Assembly: GCF_900113945.1 (NCBI RefSeq)
Contig: NZ_FORG01000006.1
Coordinates: 1-64,000 of the forward strand
Length of the DNA stretch: 64,000 nucleotides
Origin: Xenorhabdus mauleonii
Lineage (GTDB): Bacteria > Pseudomonadota > Gammaproteobacteria > Enterobacterales > Enterobacteriaceae
Direction: 5' to 3'
Both the position numbers and the translations under genes were made by a program. A model generated the notes under the pieces. The model was not told where the DNA came from. It worked only from the letters and a program-made list of their open reading frames with translations, and made no database searches. Position 1 is the stretch's first letter. Each line of letters opens with the position of its first letter. Shown here piece after piece: positions 43,090 through 52,993 of this stretch.

Positions 43090-44208
43090 ATGAAACAAGT
43101 AGGCTTAGTCGGTTGGCGGGGAATGGTGGGTTCAGTCTTGCTGGAACGTATGCTGGAAGAGAATGATTTCCACGGTATTGCCCCGCATTTTTACAGTACT
43201 TCCAGCGCGGGTGCTATCGGGCCAACAATTAATGGCGTCACTTATCAGTTAAAGGATGCCAATAATCTTCAAGAGTTGGAAAAGATGGACATTATCATCA
43301 CCTGTCAGGGTGGCGATTACACCAACGCGATTTATCCAACATTGAAGAAGAGTGGCTGGCAAGGTTATTGGATTGATGCCGCCTCGGCGCTGCGTATGGA
43401 TAAAGACTCCTGCATTATCCTTGATCCGGTTAATCGCCCACAAATCGACAAAGCGATCAATGATGGCCTCAAGCTGTTTGTGGGGGGTAACTGTTCTATT
43501 ACCCTGAGCTTAATAGGCCTCGCAGGGTTAATCAAAGCAGATTTGATTGAATGGATGAGCCTGATGACCTACCAATCTGCTTCCGGTGCAGGTGCCAAAC
43601 AAGTACGTGAATTAATCGCCCAGAGTGCTTACATCAGCCAGCACCTTGATCAGGAAGAGCTCACCAATAAATCCCCCATACTGCCGTTGGTGAAAAAAGT
43701 CAGCAAATTGATCTCCAATTCAGAAATGCCAACTGACGCGTTAGGCGCGCCATTAATGGGTAGCATTATCCCTTGGATAGATAGCGACCTCGGTGATGGC
43801 AATAGTCGGGAGGAATGGAAAGGAGAAGCGGAAACCAACAAAATCCTCGGCCTGAAACCTAATACCATTCCCGTCAATGGGCTGTGCGTTCGAGTTGGGG
43901 TTATACGCTGCCACAGTGCGGCTATTACGATGAAATTGAAACGTGAAGTGAGTGAGCAAGAGTTTGCCGACCTAGTGCAGAATGCGCACCCATGGGTAAA
44001 TTATGTACCAAACAATAAACAAGACAGCGTTCGCCAGTTAACCCCTGCCGCTATCAGTGGTTCGCTCAAAGTTGGCATCGGCCGTTACAAAAAAATGGCG
44101 CTCAATAATGAACCGGTTTATTCCGTATTCACTGTAGGTGATCAGCTACTTTGGGGAGCGGCGGAACCACTGCGACGCATGCTCAATATCCTTCTTGGCC
44201 GTACGTGA
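43090..44208 (+). CDS. asd: Aspartate-semialdehyde dehydrogenase
   Basis: This 372-residue enzyme reduces aspartyl phosphate to the semialdehyde, the branch point to lysine, diaminopimelate, threonine and methionine. It has the N-terminal GWRGMVGSVL nucleotide-binding loop, the active-site Cys in GGNCSITLSL, the SASGAGAKQ segment, REEWKGEAETNKIL, and C-terminal AVHTVGD-like FTVGDQLLWGAAEPLRRML. I use ATG 43090, nine bases after AGG; a TTG and an ATG lie just upstream. It looks like full E. coli-type Asd but is somewhat diverged and sits next to an EamA transporter, so a second copy may exist elsewhere in the genome. Confidence 0.9.
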   Translation: MKQVGLVGWRGMVGSVLLERMLEENDFHGIAPHFYSTSSAGAIGPTINGVTYQLKDANNLQELEKMDIIITCQGGDYTNAIYPTLKKSGWQGYWIDAASALRMDKDSCIILDPVNRPQIDKAINDGLKLFVGGNCSITLSLIGLAGLIKADLIEWMSLMTYQSASGAGAKQVRELIAQSAYISQHLDQEELTNKSPILPLVKKVSKLISNSEMPTDALGAPLMGSIIPWIDSDLGDGNSREEWKGEAETNKILGLKPNTIPVNGLCVRVGVIRCHSAAITMKLKREVSEQEFADLVQNAHPWVNYVPNNKQDSVRQLTPAAISGSLKVGIGRYKKMALNNEPVYSVFTVGDQLLWGAAEPLRRMLNILLGRT

Positions 44209-44270
44209 TAAGTCCATGATGAAAAAATAAACCATGAATATGGTAATCATTGTTCATTAAAGGAAATCGT

Positions 44271-45176
44271 ATGCGTCAATATATGGGTTACTTTGCAGCT
44301 TATAGTTGGTGCTTTATCACCGCCTTTTCAATGCTCATGACGAGTGAAATAAGTCAGCGTTTAAGTCCTTTCATCGTCTGTTTTTTTACCTTTACATTGA
44401 CTACGGTGGTCTTTTTATTCTGGAATATCCGTCACATCGGCGCACTGTGGCGCCGTATCCGAGAAAAGAGTGTTATCGGCCCAGTGCTGCTCCTCAATGT
44501 CAGTAGTTTCGTCGGTTGGGGTTTGCTGATTTATCCACTCACTTACCTCCAACCCACATTGGTCACGACACTTACCCTTGGAATCAACCCGATTGCAACG
44601 GCAGTAATTTCTCGTTTGTTCCTGAAACAGGTTGTATCACTCAAGCTGCTGGGTGTCAGTTTGGCCCTGTTTCTTATTATTGTCTTTCTTAGCATTCAGG
44701 CTTGGTACGGTGAAGGCATCATCGCAGGCACACCGCCTCTGCAAGTCGCGCTGTCGTTGCTGTGTTGCTGTCTGGCCGGGATTGCAACTTCGGTGAACAA
44801 TATTCTGACTAAAAAAATCATGCTGAATGGTTTTGGTATTGTGGATGTCATGTGCCTTCGCTTTTATCTCACCATCATCCTCTCCGGCATTATTGGTTTC
44901 TCCACTCACGAGGTCGTGTTCAATCAGGATCTGGCTCTGTCCATCCTACTGACAACCTTGATCTTTGTAATGATTCCTATGGTATTGATACAATTCGCCC
45001 TAAAAAGTCTCGATCCGTTCAGGGTAGCGATTATTTCTCCTCTGATGCCCGTGTTGGTTGTGCTCATGCAGTTGTATGGCAATACCAGCATCCTCTCAGA
45101 AGCCACCATCAGCGCCACTATGATGACTTGGCTGTTAGTGTCTGTCGGTACGTACTGGGCCATAAAAAAGACGTAA
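44271..45176 (+). CDS. EamA/DMT-family transporter
   Basis: The 301-residue protein has ten predicted membrane helices as two EamA repeats, the fold of drug/metabolite transporters such as RhaT and RarD. A ribosome site AAAGGA lies 7 bases before ATG 44271; an upstream in-frame ATG at 44250 lacks one. It lies 62 bases after asd in the same direction, so the two may be one transcript and the carrier may export or import an aspartate-family amino acid. The substrate cannot be read from sequence. A bidirectional terminator follows. Confidence 0.85.
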   Translation: MRQYMGYFAAYSWCFITAFSMLMTSEISQRLSPFIVCFFTFTLTTVVFLFWNIRHIGALWRRIREKSVIGPVLLLNVSSFVGWGLLIYPLTYLQPTLVTTLTLGINPIATAVISRLFLKQVVSLKLLGVSLALFLIIVFLSIQAWYGEGIIAGTPPLQVALSLLCCCLAGIATSVNNILTKKIMLNGFGIVDVMCLRFYLTIILSGIIGFSTHEVVFNQDLALSILLTTLIFVMIPMVLIQFALKSLDPFRVAIISPLMPVLVVLMQLYGNTSILSEATISATMMTWLLVSVGTYWAIKKT

Positions 45177-45290
45177 CAAACCATGAGGTACGCTGGTGCT
45201 CTTGGCTAGCTACCTCTGTCGCAATATGTATGCATGTAAATAAAGCAGTTTGCCAGACTGAGATGCCGACCAAACCCTGAACCTAAAAAG

Positions 45291-45320
45291 AAAACCGCCC
45301 GTGATTAAGCGGGCGGTTTT
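45291..45320. terminator. Bidirectional terminator between the EamA gene and glyS
   Basis: AAAACCGCCCG / CGGGCGGTTTT is a strong GC stem flanked by A and T runs. It can stop both the rightward EamA transcript and the leftward glyQS transcript, whose last stop is at 45408. Confidence 0.9.
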
Positions 45321-45407
45321 ACGGAGCTAAAGTTTTATGTCAAACAAGAGTTCTATACAAAACAACAGCTTCAGGCAAACAGTTCAATCATATTCGCCGG
45401 ACAGTAC

Positions 45408-47477
45408 TTACTGAAGCAGTGAGATATCTGCAACACGCAAGAACAGATCACGCAATTCGCTCAATAATGTCAGGCGATTGACTCGGACTTGCAAGTCTTC
45501 ATCCATGACCATCACATTATCGAAGAACGCATCTACCACTTCGCGCAGGGAAGCCAATTCAACCAGCGCATCCTGATAATTGCCTTCCGCAAACAGTGGT
45601 ACCAGTTTTTCTTTCAACACAACCAGATGTGTTGCCAGTTGGATCTCTTCTGCTGCTTTCAAGACGGAAGCCTGAACGCTGTCATTCAGTTTCTCTTCTG
45701 ATTTTGCCAAGATGTTGGAAACACGCTTATTGGCAGCCGCCAGAGAAACCGCTTCATCCAAGGTGCGGAAATGCGTTACCGCTTTCATGCGGGCATCAAA
45801 GTCAGCCGGTTGGGTCGGGCGACGTGCCAGTACCGCCTGAATAGTATCAACGCTGTAACCCAGCTCCTGATACCATGCGCGGAAACGGCCGAGCATAAAC
45901 TCCACCACATCATCCACGGCTTTCTCGTTGGTCAGCTTGTCACCGTACAGGCGCACCGCCTCTTCTGCCAGAGTCTGGAGATCAAGAGGCAGTTTTTTCT
46001 CAACGATGATACGCAGAATACCCAATGCCGCACGACGCAACGCAAACGGGTCTTTATCCCCTTTCGGATGCTGGCCGATACCGAAGATCCCTGCCAATGT
46101 ATCCATTTTATCGGCAATGGCGACCGCACAAGAAACGCCTGTTGATGGCAATTCATCACCTGAGAAACGCGGCTGGTACTGTTCATTCAATGCCAACGCC
46201 ACTTCTTCGGCTTCACCGTCGTGACGGGCATAGTGCATGCCCATCACACCCTGTGTATCGGTGAATTCGAACACCATATTGGTCATCAGATCACATTTGG
46301 ACAGCAAACCCGCGCGAGCTGCATGTTCCACATCTGCGCCGATTTGTTCCGCAATCCAGCCAGACAGAGCCTGAATGCGGTCGGTTTTGTCACGCAGTGT
46401 ACCCAATTGTTTCTGGAACAGGACGGTTTCCAGACGTGGAAGATTATCTTCCAGACGCTGTTTGCGGTCTGTTTTGAAGAAGAATTCAGCATCCGCCAAA
46501 CGTGGGCGCACAACTTTTTCGTTACCGGAAATAATTTGCTGCGGATCAGAAGATTCGATATTGCTGACAAAAATAAAGTTCGCCATCAATTTCCCTGACT
46601 TGTCGTAAACAGGGAAATATTTCTGATCGCCTTTCATGGTGTAAACCAATGCTTCAGCAGGAACGTCGAGGAATTTTTCTTCGAATTTCGCAGTCAGAAC
46701 AACTGGGAACTCCACCAGCGAAGTGACTTCTTCCAGCAAGCTGTCATTCAGATCAGCCACACCGCCAAGTTGAGCAGCGGCCTGTTCTGCATCACGTTTG
46801 ATTACGGCTTTACGTGCTTCATAATCTGCGATCACGCGGCCACGTTCCAGCAAAACAGTCGGATACTGTTCAGCATTCTCAATGCTGAATTCAGGCTCAC
46901 CCATAAAGCGATGCCCGCGCACAATGCGGTCTGACTTGATACCCAGAATGCTGCCTTCAACCACTTCGCTGCCCAGCAGCATCGTGACAGTGTGCACCGG
47001 ACGAACAAATTGGGTCTCTTTATCACCCCAACGCATTAATTTAGGGATAGGCAGTTTAGCCAGCGAGTTGCTCACCATCTCCGCCAACAGCGCTTTGGCT
47101 TCACGGCCTTTGACTTGGGCGCGATAGAGCAACCATTCACCTTTATCCGTGACCATGCGCTCGGCCTGATCAACAGTGATGCCACAACCACGGGCCCAAC
47201 CTTCCGCCGCTTTGGTCGGTTTACCTTCGGCATCGAATGCCTGAGCAATGGCAGGGCCACGTTTTTCAACTTCGCGATCAGCCTGTGCTGCTGCCAGATC
47301 TGCCACTTTCAGCGCCAAACGGCGAGGAGCCGCAAACCAGCTAACTTCACCATGACCCAGATTAGCGTTATCCAGCTCTGCTTCAAAATTAGCCTTAAAA
47401 GATTCAGCCAGCGAACGCAGTGCTTTTGGTGGTAGCTCTTCTGTACCGATTTCCACAAGGAAAGTCTGTTGAGTCAT
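45408..47477 (-). CDS. glyS: Glycyl-tRNA synthetase beta subunit
   Basis: At 689 residues this is the same length as E. coli GlyS. It starts with the family's [19 protein letters not shown] and has the [22 protein letters not shown] and [11 protein letters not shown] segments. The beta subunit binds tRNA in the alpha2beta2 enzyme. It follows glyQ by nine bases. No anomaly is seen. Confidence 0.98.
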   Translation of the reverse strand: MTQQTFLVEIGTEELPPKALRSLAESFKANFEAELDNANLGHGEVSWFAAPRRLALKVADLAAAQADREVEKRGPAIAQAFDAEGKPTKAAEGWARGCGITVDQAERMVTDKGEWLLYRAQVKGREAKALLAEMVSNSLAKLPIPKLMRWGDKETQFVRPVHTVTMLLGSEVVEGSILGIKSDRIVRGHRFMGEPEFSIENAEQYPTVLLERGRVIADYEARKAVIKRDAEQAAAQLGGVADLNDSLLEEVTSLVEFPVVLTAKFEEKFLDVPAEALVYTMKGDQKYFPVYDKSGKLMANFIFVSNIESSDPQQIISGNEKVVRPRLADAEFFFKTDRKQRLEDNLPRLETVLFQKQLGTLRDKTDRIQALSGWIAEQIGADVEHAARAGLLSKCDLMTNMVFEFTDTQGVMGMHYARHDGEAEEVALALNEQYQPRFSGDELPSTGVSCAVAIADKMDTLAGIFGIGQHPKGDKDPFALRRAALGILRIIVEKKLPLDLQTLAEEAVRLYGDKLTNEKAVDDVVEFMLGRFRAWYQELGYSVDTIQAVLARRPTQPADFDARMKAVTHFRTLDEAVSLAAANKRVSNILAKSEEKLNDSVQASVLKAAEEIQLATHLVVLKEKLVPLFAEGNYQDALVELASLREVVDAFFDNVMVMDEDLQVRVNRLTLLSELRDLFLRVADISLLQ

Positions 47478-47486
47478 GATGGCCTC

Positions 47487-48410
47487 TTAGTTCTTATTAC
47501 GAATAGTCTTGTTACACATAGGGAAGCCAAGCGCCTCGCGGGAGGCATAATAAGCTTCAGCAACTGCCTTGGTCAGGGTGCGAATGCGCAGGATATAACG
47601 CTGACGTTCAGTCACGGAAATCGCTTTGCGGGCATCCAGCAAGTTGAACGTATGACCCGCTTTCAGAATGCGTTCATAGGCTGGCAGTGGCAGTGGAACT
47701 TCCAGTTCCAGCAACTCCTTCGCTTCTTTTTCATATTGTTCAAAGCAGGTGAACAGGAAATCCACATCGGCATGCTCGAAGTTATAAGTGGATTGTTCTA
47801 CTTCATTCTGGTGGTAAATATCGCCATACGTGGTTTTACCCAGCGGGCCATCGCTCCATACCAGATCGTAAACGCTGTCAACGCCCTGAATATACATGGC
47901 AAGACGTTCCAAACCGTAAGTAATCTCGCCGGTTACAGGCTTGCACTCAAGGCCGCCAACCTGCTGGAAGTAAGTGAATTGGGTCACTTCCATGCCATTT
48001 AACCAAACTTCCCAGCCCAGCCCCCAGGCGCCCAAGGTTGGGTTCTCCCAGTTATCTTCAACAAAACGGATATCGTGAACGGTAGGATCAAGCCCCAGCT
48101 CTTTCAAAGAACCAAGATACAGCTCCTGAATATTATCCGGCGATGGTTTGATAATAACCTGAAATTGGTAGTAGTGCTGGAGGCGGTTTGGGTTTTCGCC
48201 ATAACGACCGTCAGTTGGACGACGGGAGGGTTGCACATAAGCTGCGGCAATAGGCTCAGGCCCCAAAGCACGCAAACAGGTTATAGGATGAGAAGTTCCT
48301 GCGCCGACTTCCATATCCAGTGGTTGGACAATGGTACAGCCTTGATTTGCCCAGTAATCCTGTAAAGTCAGGATGAGCCCTTGAAAGGTTTTGGTATCAA
48401 ACTTTTGCAT
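47487..48410 (-). CDS. glyQ: Glycyl-tRNA synthetase alpha subunit
   Basis: The 307-residue catalytic subunit holds class II motifs: [36 protein letters not shown] near the start, and [30 protein letters not shown]. It forms glycyl-adenylate. It is first in the glyQS operon; its promoter lies in the 194 bases shared with tag. Confidence 0.98.
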   Translation of the reverse strand: MQKFDTKTFQGLILTLQDYWANQGCTIVQPLDMEVGAGTSHPITCLRALGPEPIAAAYVQPSRRPTDGRYGENPNRLQHYYQFQVIIKPSPDNIQELYLGSLKELGLDPTVHDIRFVEDNWENPTLGAWGLGWEVWLNGMEVTQFTYFQQVGGLECKPVTGEITYGLERLAMYIQGVDSVYDLVWSDGPLGKTTYGDIYHQNEVEQSTYNFEHADVDFLFTCFEQYEKEAKELLELEVPLPLPAYERILKAGHTFNLLDARKAISVTERQRYILRIRTLTKAVAEAYYASREALGFPMCNKTIRNKN

Positions 48411-48604
48411 GTTGAATCCGCACGCGATACATAAGAATTAAACGAAAGGAGCCAGTATACCCTTTGACCGTAAGATATACAGCACTGATCGCCTGCCAAT
48501 TTTGCCGCAGTATAAAAAAATCTTATTTAAGTCTCTTTACTTGTATATTTATACAGTTAAAATCAGCTCTATTCTTCAATTTCATCTGTGGGGATGTTTA
48601 GTTT

Positions 48605-49183
48605 ATGAGCCAATCATTTATGCATACAGAAAGTACTCGCTGCGGTTGGGTAACATCCGATCCTGATTATCTGGCCTACCATGACAATGAATGGGGCAAG
48701 CCATTGAAAGAGAGCCAACGGCTGTTCGAGTTGATTTGCCTGGAAGGGCAACAGGCTGGCTTATCATGGCTCACCATCCTGAAAAAGCGCGAAGGTTACA
48801 GAAAGTGTTATCACCAATTTGATCCGGTCAAAATAGCTAAAATGAATGAAAGCGATGTTGAACGGTTAATGAAAGAGCCTGCCATTGTGCGCAATCGCGC
48901 GAAAATCAACGCCATCATTCATAATGCCCGCGCTTATCTGCGCATGGAAGAACAAGGTGACGATTTCAGCAAATTTATCTGGCGCTTTGTTGATGATTCT
49001 CCCCTGATCAATCACTGGAAAACATCGGCAGAAGTTCCTGCTCAAACTGCCATTTCTGACGCTCTTTCCACGGCATTGAAAAAACGAGGGTTTAAATTTA
49101 TTGGCAGCACGACTTGCTATGCTTTTATGCAGGCAGCAGGCTTGGTAAATGATCACCTCACCACTTGCTTATGCCGAAAATAA
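48605..49183 (+). CDS. tag: 3-methyladenine DNA glycosylase I
   Basis: The 192-residue enzyme removes 3-methyladenine from DNA. It carries the zinc and active-site elements of E. coli Tag: RCGW, YHDNEWG, LICLEGQQAGLSW, ALKKRGFKFIGSTTCYAFMQAAG and the C-terminal NDHLTTCLC. The N-terminal eight residues (SQSFMHTE) extend past the E. coli start. It is the third alkylation-repair gene in the window with ada and alkB, though not in an operon with them. Confidence 0.97.
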   Translation: MSQSFMHTESTRCGWVTSDPDYLAYHDNEWGKPLKESQRLFELICLEGQQAGLSWLTILKKREGYRKCYHQFDPVKIAKMNESDVERLMKEPAIVRNRAKINAIIHNARAYLRMEEQGDDFSKFIWRFVDDSPLINHWKTSAEVPAQTAISDALSTALKKRGFKFIGSTTCYAFMQAAGLVNDHLTTCLCRK

Positions 49184-49483
49184 CTATAGGCAACCACAAG
49201 AAAGTAGCCCAAATTAATAATGGCGTTCATTAAAAATTGTTTGTCACGTAAGTTAATTATCTATCAATGGAGAAAAATTTAAAATTAGCGCATAAAAATA
49301 AACAAAAATATCACGTTAAAATAAAAAACTGGATTAAACTCAAATATCAGGTTGTTAAATCCAGAAATTACCTGATATACAATATATATAAATACAGAAT
49401 AGCTACTTTTCTCCATTGCACCCTAGTAATGGGCAGAGTATGGTGTCTCCATCTTATACAAAAAAACAGACGCAAACACCGTT
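49184..49483 (+). promoter_or_regulatory. Leader region of avtA with two interleaved inverted repeats
   Basis: The 300-base gap has no supported gene. Arms CTGGATT (49329-49335) and AATCCAG (49358-49364) pair, and ATATCAGGT (49344-49352) and ACCTGATAT (49370-49378) pair. The two pairs overlap (A, B, A', B'), so they form either alternative hairpins or a pseudoknot. They lie about 105 bases before the avtA start. Confidence 0.4.
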
Positions 49484-50740
49484 ATGAAATTCTCGCAATT
49501 CGGAAACAAATTTACACAAAATTCAGGGATTACTCGCTTGATGAATGATCTCAACCAAGGCCTGAGAACACCTGGCGCAATTATGCTGGGTGGCGGTAAT
49601 CCTGCCCATATTCCTGAAATGGATGATTATTTCCAGCAAATATTGACTGACATGGCGTCAAGCGGCCAATTGAGCGAGACACTCTGTAACTATGACGGGC
49701 CACAAGGGAAAAATACGCTTATTAATGCACTGGCCCAAGAATTACAAGAAAAGCTGGGTTGGGAGATCCAACCACAGAATATTGCTCTGACCAACGGCAG
49801 CCAAAGCGCTTTTTTCTATCTATTCAATTTATTTGCCGGCCGGTCTGAAGACGGTTCAATGAAGCGGGTTTTATTTCCCCTTGCGCCAGAATATATCGGT
49901 TATTCAGATTCCGGTTTGGATGAAGGGTTATTTGTTGCGAATAAACCCAATATTGAACTGCTGCCCAACGGGCAATTTAAATATCACGTTGATTTCGAAC
50001 ATTTAAATATTACCGAAGATATCAATCTGATTTGTGTTTCTCGCCCAACCAATCCAACCGGTAATGTCATCACTGACGAAGAACTCCTGCGTTTGGATGG
50101 AATTGCCCAACAGCATCAAATCCCCCTACTTATCGACAATGCCTATGGCGTCCCATTTCCCGGCATTATTTTTAGCGAAGCGACCCCGCTGTGGAATCCC
50201 AACATTATCCTGTGCATGAGCCTGTCCAAACTTGGCCTTCCTGGCTCACGCTGCGGGATAATCATCGCCAATGAAAAAATCATCAATGCTATCAGCAACA
50301 TGAATGGCATTATCAGCCTCGCTCCGGGTGGCGTCGGGCCTGCTATCGCTCTGGAGATGATCAGACGCAATGATCTGTTCCGTCTATCGCAAAATGTCAT
50401 TCAGCCGTTTTATAAGGCACGGGTAGAGCGCGTAATTGAGATTATCCGCCGACATCTACCAGAAGGGCGCTGCCTTATCCATAAACCGGAAGGGGCAATA
50501 TTCCTCTGGCTCTGGTTCAAAAACCTGCCAATTACAACGGAAGTGCTTTATCAGCGATTAAAGAAAAGGAAAGTACTGATGGTTCCGGGTCATTTCTTTT
50601 TCCCTGGACTGGAACATGATTGGCCTCATGCCCATCAATGTATGCGCATGAACTATATCCCTGATGAGGAAAAAATCGAAGAAGGCATCCGTATTCTGTC
50701 TGAAGAGGTTGAAATAGCTCATAGAGAGGCTGAACGTTAA
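49484..50740 (+). CDS. avtA: Valine-pyruvate transaminase AvtA
   Basis: The 418-residue PLP enzyme (fold type I) exchanges amino groups between valine, alanine and the matching keto acids. It matches E. coli AvtA from end to end by eye: RTPGAIMLGGGNPA, LCNYDGPQGK, PQNIALTNGSQSAFFYLFN, VSRPTNPTGNVITDEELL, CMSLSKLGLPGSRCG (PLP lysine in SLSK) and HKPEGAIFLWLWFK. The ribosome site is weak. The long AT-rich leader holds two interleaved inverted repeats (separate entry), which may bear on its regulation by valine or alanine. Confidence 0.96.
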   Translation: MKFSQFGNKFTQNSGITRLMNDLNQGLRTPGAIMLGGGNPAHIPEMDDYFQQILTDMASSGQLSETLCNYDGPQGKNTLINALAQELQEKLGWEIQPQNIALTNGSQSAFFYLFNLFAGRSEDGSMKRVLFPLAPEYIGYSDSGLDEGLFVANKPNIELLPNGQFKYHVDFEHLNITEDINLICVSRPTNPTGNVITDEELLRLDGIAQQHQIPLLIDNAYGVPFPGIIFSEATPLWNPNIILCMSLSKLGLPGSRCGIIIANEKIINAISNMNGIISLAPGGVGPAIALEMIRRNDLFRLSQNVIQPFYKARVERVIEIIRRHLPEGRCLIHKPEGAIFLWLWFKNLPITTEVLYQRLKKRKVLMVPGHFFFPGLEHDWPHAHQCMRMNYIPDEEKIEEGIRILSEEVEIAHREAER

Positions 50741-50774
50741 TCTGTACAGCAAGCGGCCATCATCAAAATAAAAA

Positions 50775-50895
50775 AAAGCTCCCTCATTTAGGGGGGAGGG
50801 AGCAAGATGATAACGAGGACTTTTACCTGCGAACAGGACAGTAGTTATTAGAATCCCAAAAGAATTCTTCACACACACTAGGAAAGGAAAACAAT
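50775..50895 (-). ncRNA. Possible minus-strand small RNA ending in an intrinsic terminator
   Basis: Read leftwards, arms GCTCCCTC and GAGGGAGC (50778-50785 and 50796-50803) form a strong hairpin followed by eight U residues (about 50770-50777). There is no minus-strand gene upstream that it could serve: the next stretch to the right is gene-free up to the pseudogene on the other strand. That leaves a small RNA, or the antisense of the avtA 3' end, as likely. A weak AT-rich -10-like element lies near 50902-50910. Length and start are guesses, and no known family was recognised. Confidence 0.35.
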
Positions 50896-50903
50896 CCTTG
50901 TTT

Positions 50904-51287
50904 ATATACCTTCCCTGAACTGCGTATATTTAACCAGAAAAATATTTATGTAATAGTTTGAATAAGCTGTATTTTTTAACTTTAAATTGCCTCTACTATC
51001 CCAAATTACGGCCAAATAAGGTGGATTGGGCAGTATTATGTGACCTAAAGCACACTTAATGGATTGAGTAAATATATTAACAATGAATCTTATTTCCGCT
51101 GAAAAACCATTTCAGAGTAGTCAGCAGTAATACCCTCTGTTTTGATGATTCTGCCAATCCGTTTCAAAACGATTTAGATTCTTTGCCAGATACTGCCAAT
51201 CCCGTTGCGCGGCTTTGCGCCTGATGAAAGCCAGCATTGATGAAGAAACCATAACGAAAAAATATTCAAAAATAGCGGAGCTGAACA
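50904..51287. other. Gene-free stretch between avtA and the broken protease gene
   Basis: I see no gene or clear repeat in these ~380 bases. The composition is mixed; the part 51100-51250 is less AT-rich and could be old coding sequence, but no frame is convincing. Confidence 0.4.
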
Positions 51288-51757
51288 ATGGTAAAAATCA
51301 ATTCTTGATTATCAACATGTTCATGCGCTGTTCTCACGATTTATTCTGTATCTTGTTTTGCTAACAAAGAAGACTCGGTAACTCTTACACTTAATTTTGA
51401 CGAATATTCCACCCCCATACAACTTTCATCATTGAGGGTAATCCCGTAAATATGATGATTGATACGGGTGCTACAGTGTCTATGGTTTGGCGGGAGAGAC
51501 TTAAACAGTTTGAACCCATAAGCTGCCTAGTGGTCGACCCGAAGATGGATAACGCAGGATGTCAGGCCGCCACGCTCACAATTAAACCAAAAATTGGAAA
51601 TTTCCTGAGTTTTGGTGCTGTTGTTGATGATGGGCATTTTAAACATCTGGGTAACGTTGGCGGTTTGCTAGGAAACAACTTCCTCAGAAATAGAAAGATA
51701 CTTATCGACTTCAAAAACAGGAAAGCTTTTATTTCTGATAGGTACAAAGAAAGATGA
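51288..51757 (+). pseudogene. Broken retropepsin-like aspartyl protease gene
   Basis: The 3' part (from 51452) encodes IDTGATVSMVW, the aspartyl-protease active-site triplet DTGA, and near the end GLLGNNFLRNRKILIDF, the usual second motif of retropepsin-like single-domain proteases. The reading frame can be traced back to FIIEGNPVNM before the first ATG. A different frame just upstream encodes a signal-peptide-like stretch that runs AVLTIYSVSCFANKEDSVTLTLNFDEY, beginning at ATG 51288 (GGAG seven bases before), but with TGA at 51306-51308. So there is an in-frame stop and a frameshift near 51415-51435. Reading these as one ancestral secreted protease is inference; the second half might still be translated alone. 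Confidence 0.65.
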
Positions 51758-52021
51758 TAGCTAAATTGGTCGATTGGCATCTCCATCTAAAGCGATTCTT
51801 AACCTCTTATTTCATATAATTTCAGGGCAAAACCGCAAATATCTTCTAATCAAATAATTGATTACTTCGAAAGAATAGTTATGCCCTTATCAATGTCAGC
51901 GCCTATGTAGCAGTGAATAAATATGAATACCCGAGTTATACACCTAGGGCTCGGGGTATTCAGCAGTATTAGCTCAAACCTGAGCTAATACATTTCATGC
52001 CAAGTAAAAGTGTATTTTTAT

Positions 52022-52993
52022 TTAAAGAACCGCGACATATTTCGTACCCTCGTTCTTCTGCAACAATAAATTAAGTGCCGTTGGTATTTCCTCAAAAGCT
52101 ATCGTTTTAATTTTAGGCAACATTAATTCACCGCGACTAATTTGTTGTAAAAGAGCTTCTCCTTCTTTTACTAACTGATTCCACTGATAATCATTGCCAT
52201 AAGTATAGATTGCTCCCAAACCTACCTCATGCAGCGATATACATGTAGTAAATGCGGCCAATGGCGCACTCTCTACTCGATCTTGTACACATACTAAATG
52301 ACCATAATATTCCAGCATTGGGGCTAAAAATAAGGCGCTCTGATTGCTCACCATGTCAAATGCAGCATACAAAGGGGCTTGCTTTAATTCTTCTCGCCAA
52401 TGGGGTTGATGATAGTCATATGTCGCCTTCACCCCTCTGGCACGTAAAAAATCATGGCGATGAGAACTCGCAACAGCGTGAACTATAGCGCCTTTACTTA
52501 CCAATAACTGACAAAGGAGGCTGCCTACCGCCCCTCCTGCACCGTTTACTAAAACGTTTTTTCCGGCCAAGAAAGGCACTTTACTCATCGCCTGATAGGC
52601 TGTTAGGCCAGCACAAGGAAATGCAGCCGCAGATAAGTCACTCAATGAATTAGGAATTACCAGAAGTGCTTTGGCATCGACGATAGTATATTGGCTAAAA
52701 CTTCCGTCTCGATTCAAATCAGCGAAATAGGCGACTCTTGTACCCAACCTAATATGGTTTACATTCTTTCCAGTATCAATCACTACACCCATACCATCTA
52801 TACCCGGAATCTGGTATTTCTCCCAGTTATCCGATAATCCAGATAATAATTTCCAATCAACAGGATTGAGTCCTACTGCATGATTTTCAATTAAGACCTG
52901 ATGTTCCTTAAGTTCTGGTAATTCTTTTGTTCCAAGCGATAAATGGAGAGGATCGGGATTTTGTAACCACTGCCAAGCCTTTGTTGAAATCAT
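52022..52993 (-). CDS. Zinc-independent MDR-family quinone/alcohol oxidoreductase
   Basis: This 323-residue protein is a medium-chain reductase of the quinone-oxidoreductase kind. It has an N-terminal GroES-like half (VLIENHAVGLNPVDWKLL; GIDGMGVV) and a Rossmann half with the NADPH-binding motif VNGAGGAVGSLLCQL (around 145-160). The zinc-ligand cysteines of alcohol dehydrogenases are absent. The substrate is unknown. It stands alone between two gene-poor stretches. Similar single oxidoreductases are common and often respond to oxidants or electrophiles; nothing in the sequence confirms that here. Confidence 0.85.
   Translation of the reverse strand: MISTKAWQWLQNPDPLHLSLGTKELPELKEHQVLIENHAVGLNPVDWKLLSGLSDNWEKYQIPGIDGMGVVIDTGKNVNHIRLGTRVAYFADLNRDGSFSQYTIVDAKALLVIPNSLSDLSAAAFPCAGLTAYQAMSKVPFLAGKNVLVNGAGGAVGSLLCQLLVSKGAIVHAVASSHRHDFLRARGVKATYDYHQPHWREELKQAPLYAAFDMVSNQSALFLAPMLEYYGHLVCVQDRVESAPLAAFTTCISLHEVGLGAIYTYGNDYQWNQLVKEGEALLQQISRGELMLPKIKTIAFEEIPTALNLLLQKNEGTKYVAVL

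Noticed and set aside
49267-49548. 93-codon frame overlapping the avtA start
   Set aside because: It is Lys/Ile/Asn-rich, like translated AT-rich DNA, overlaps a certain gene in another frame, and matches nothing I recognise.
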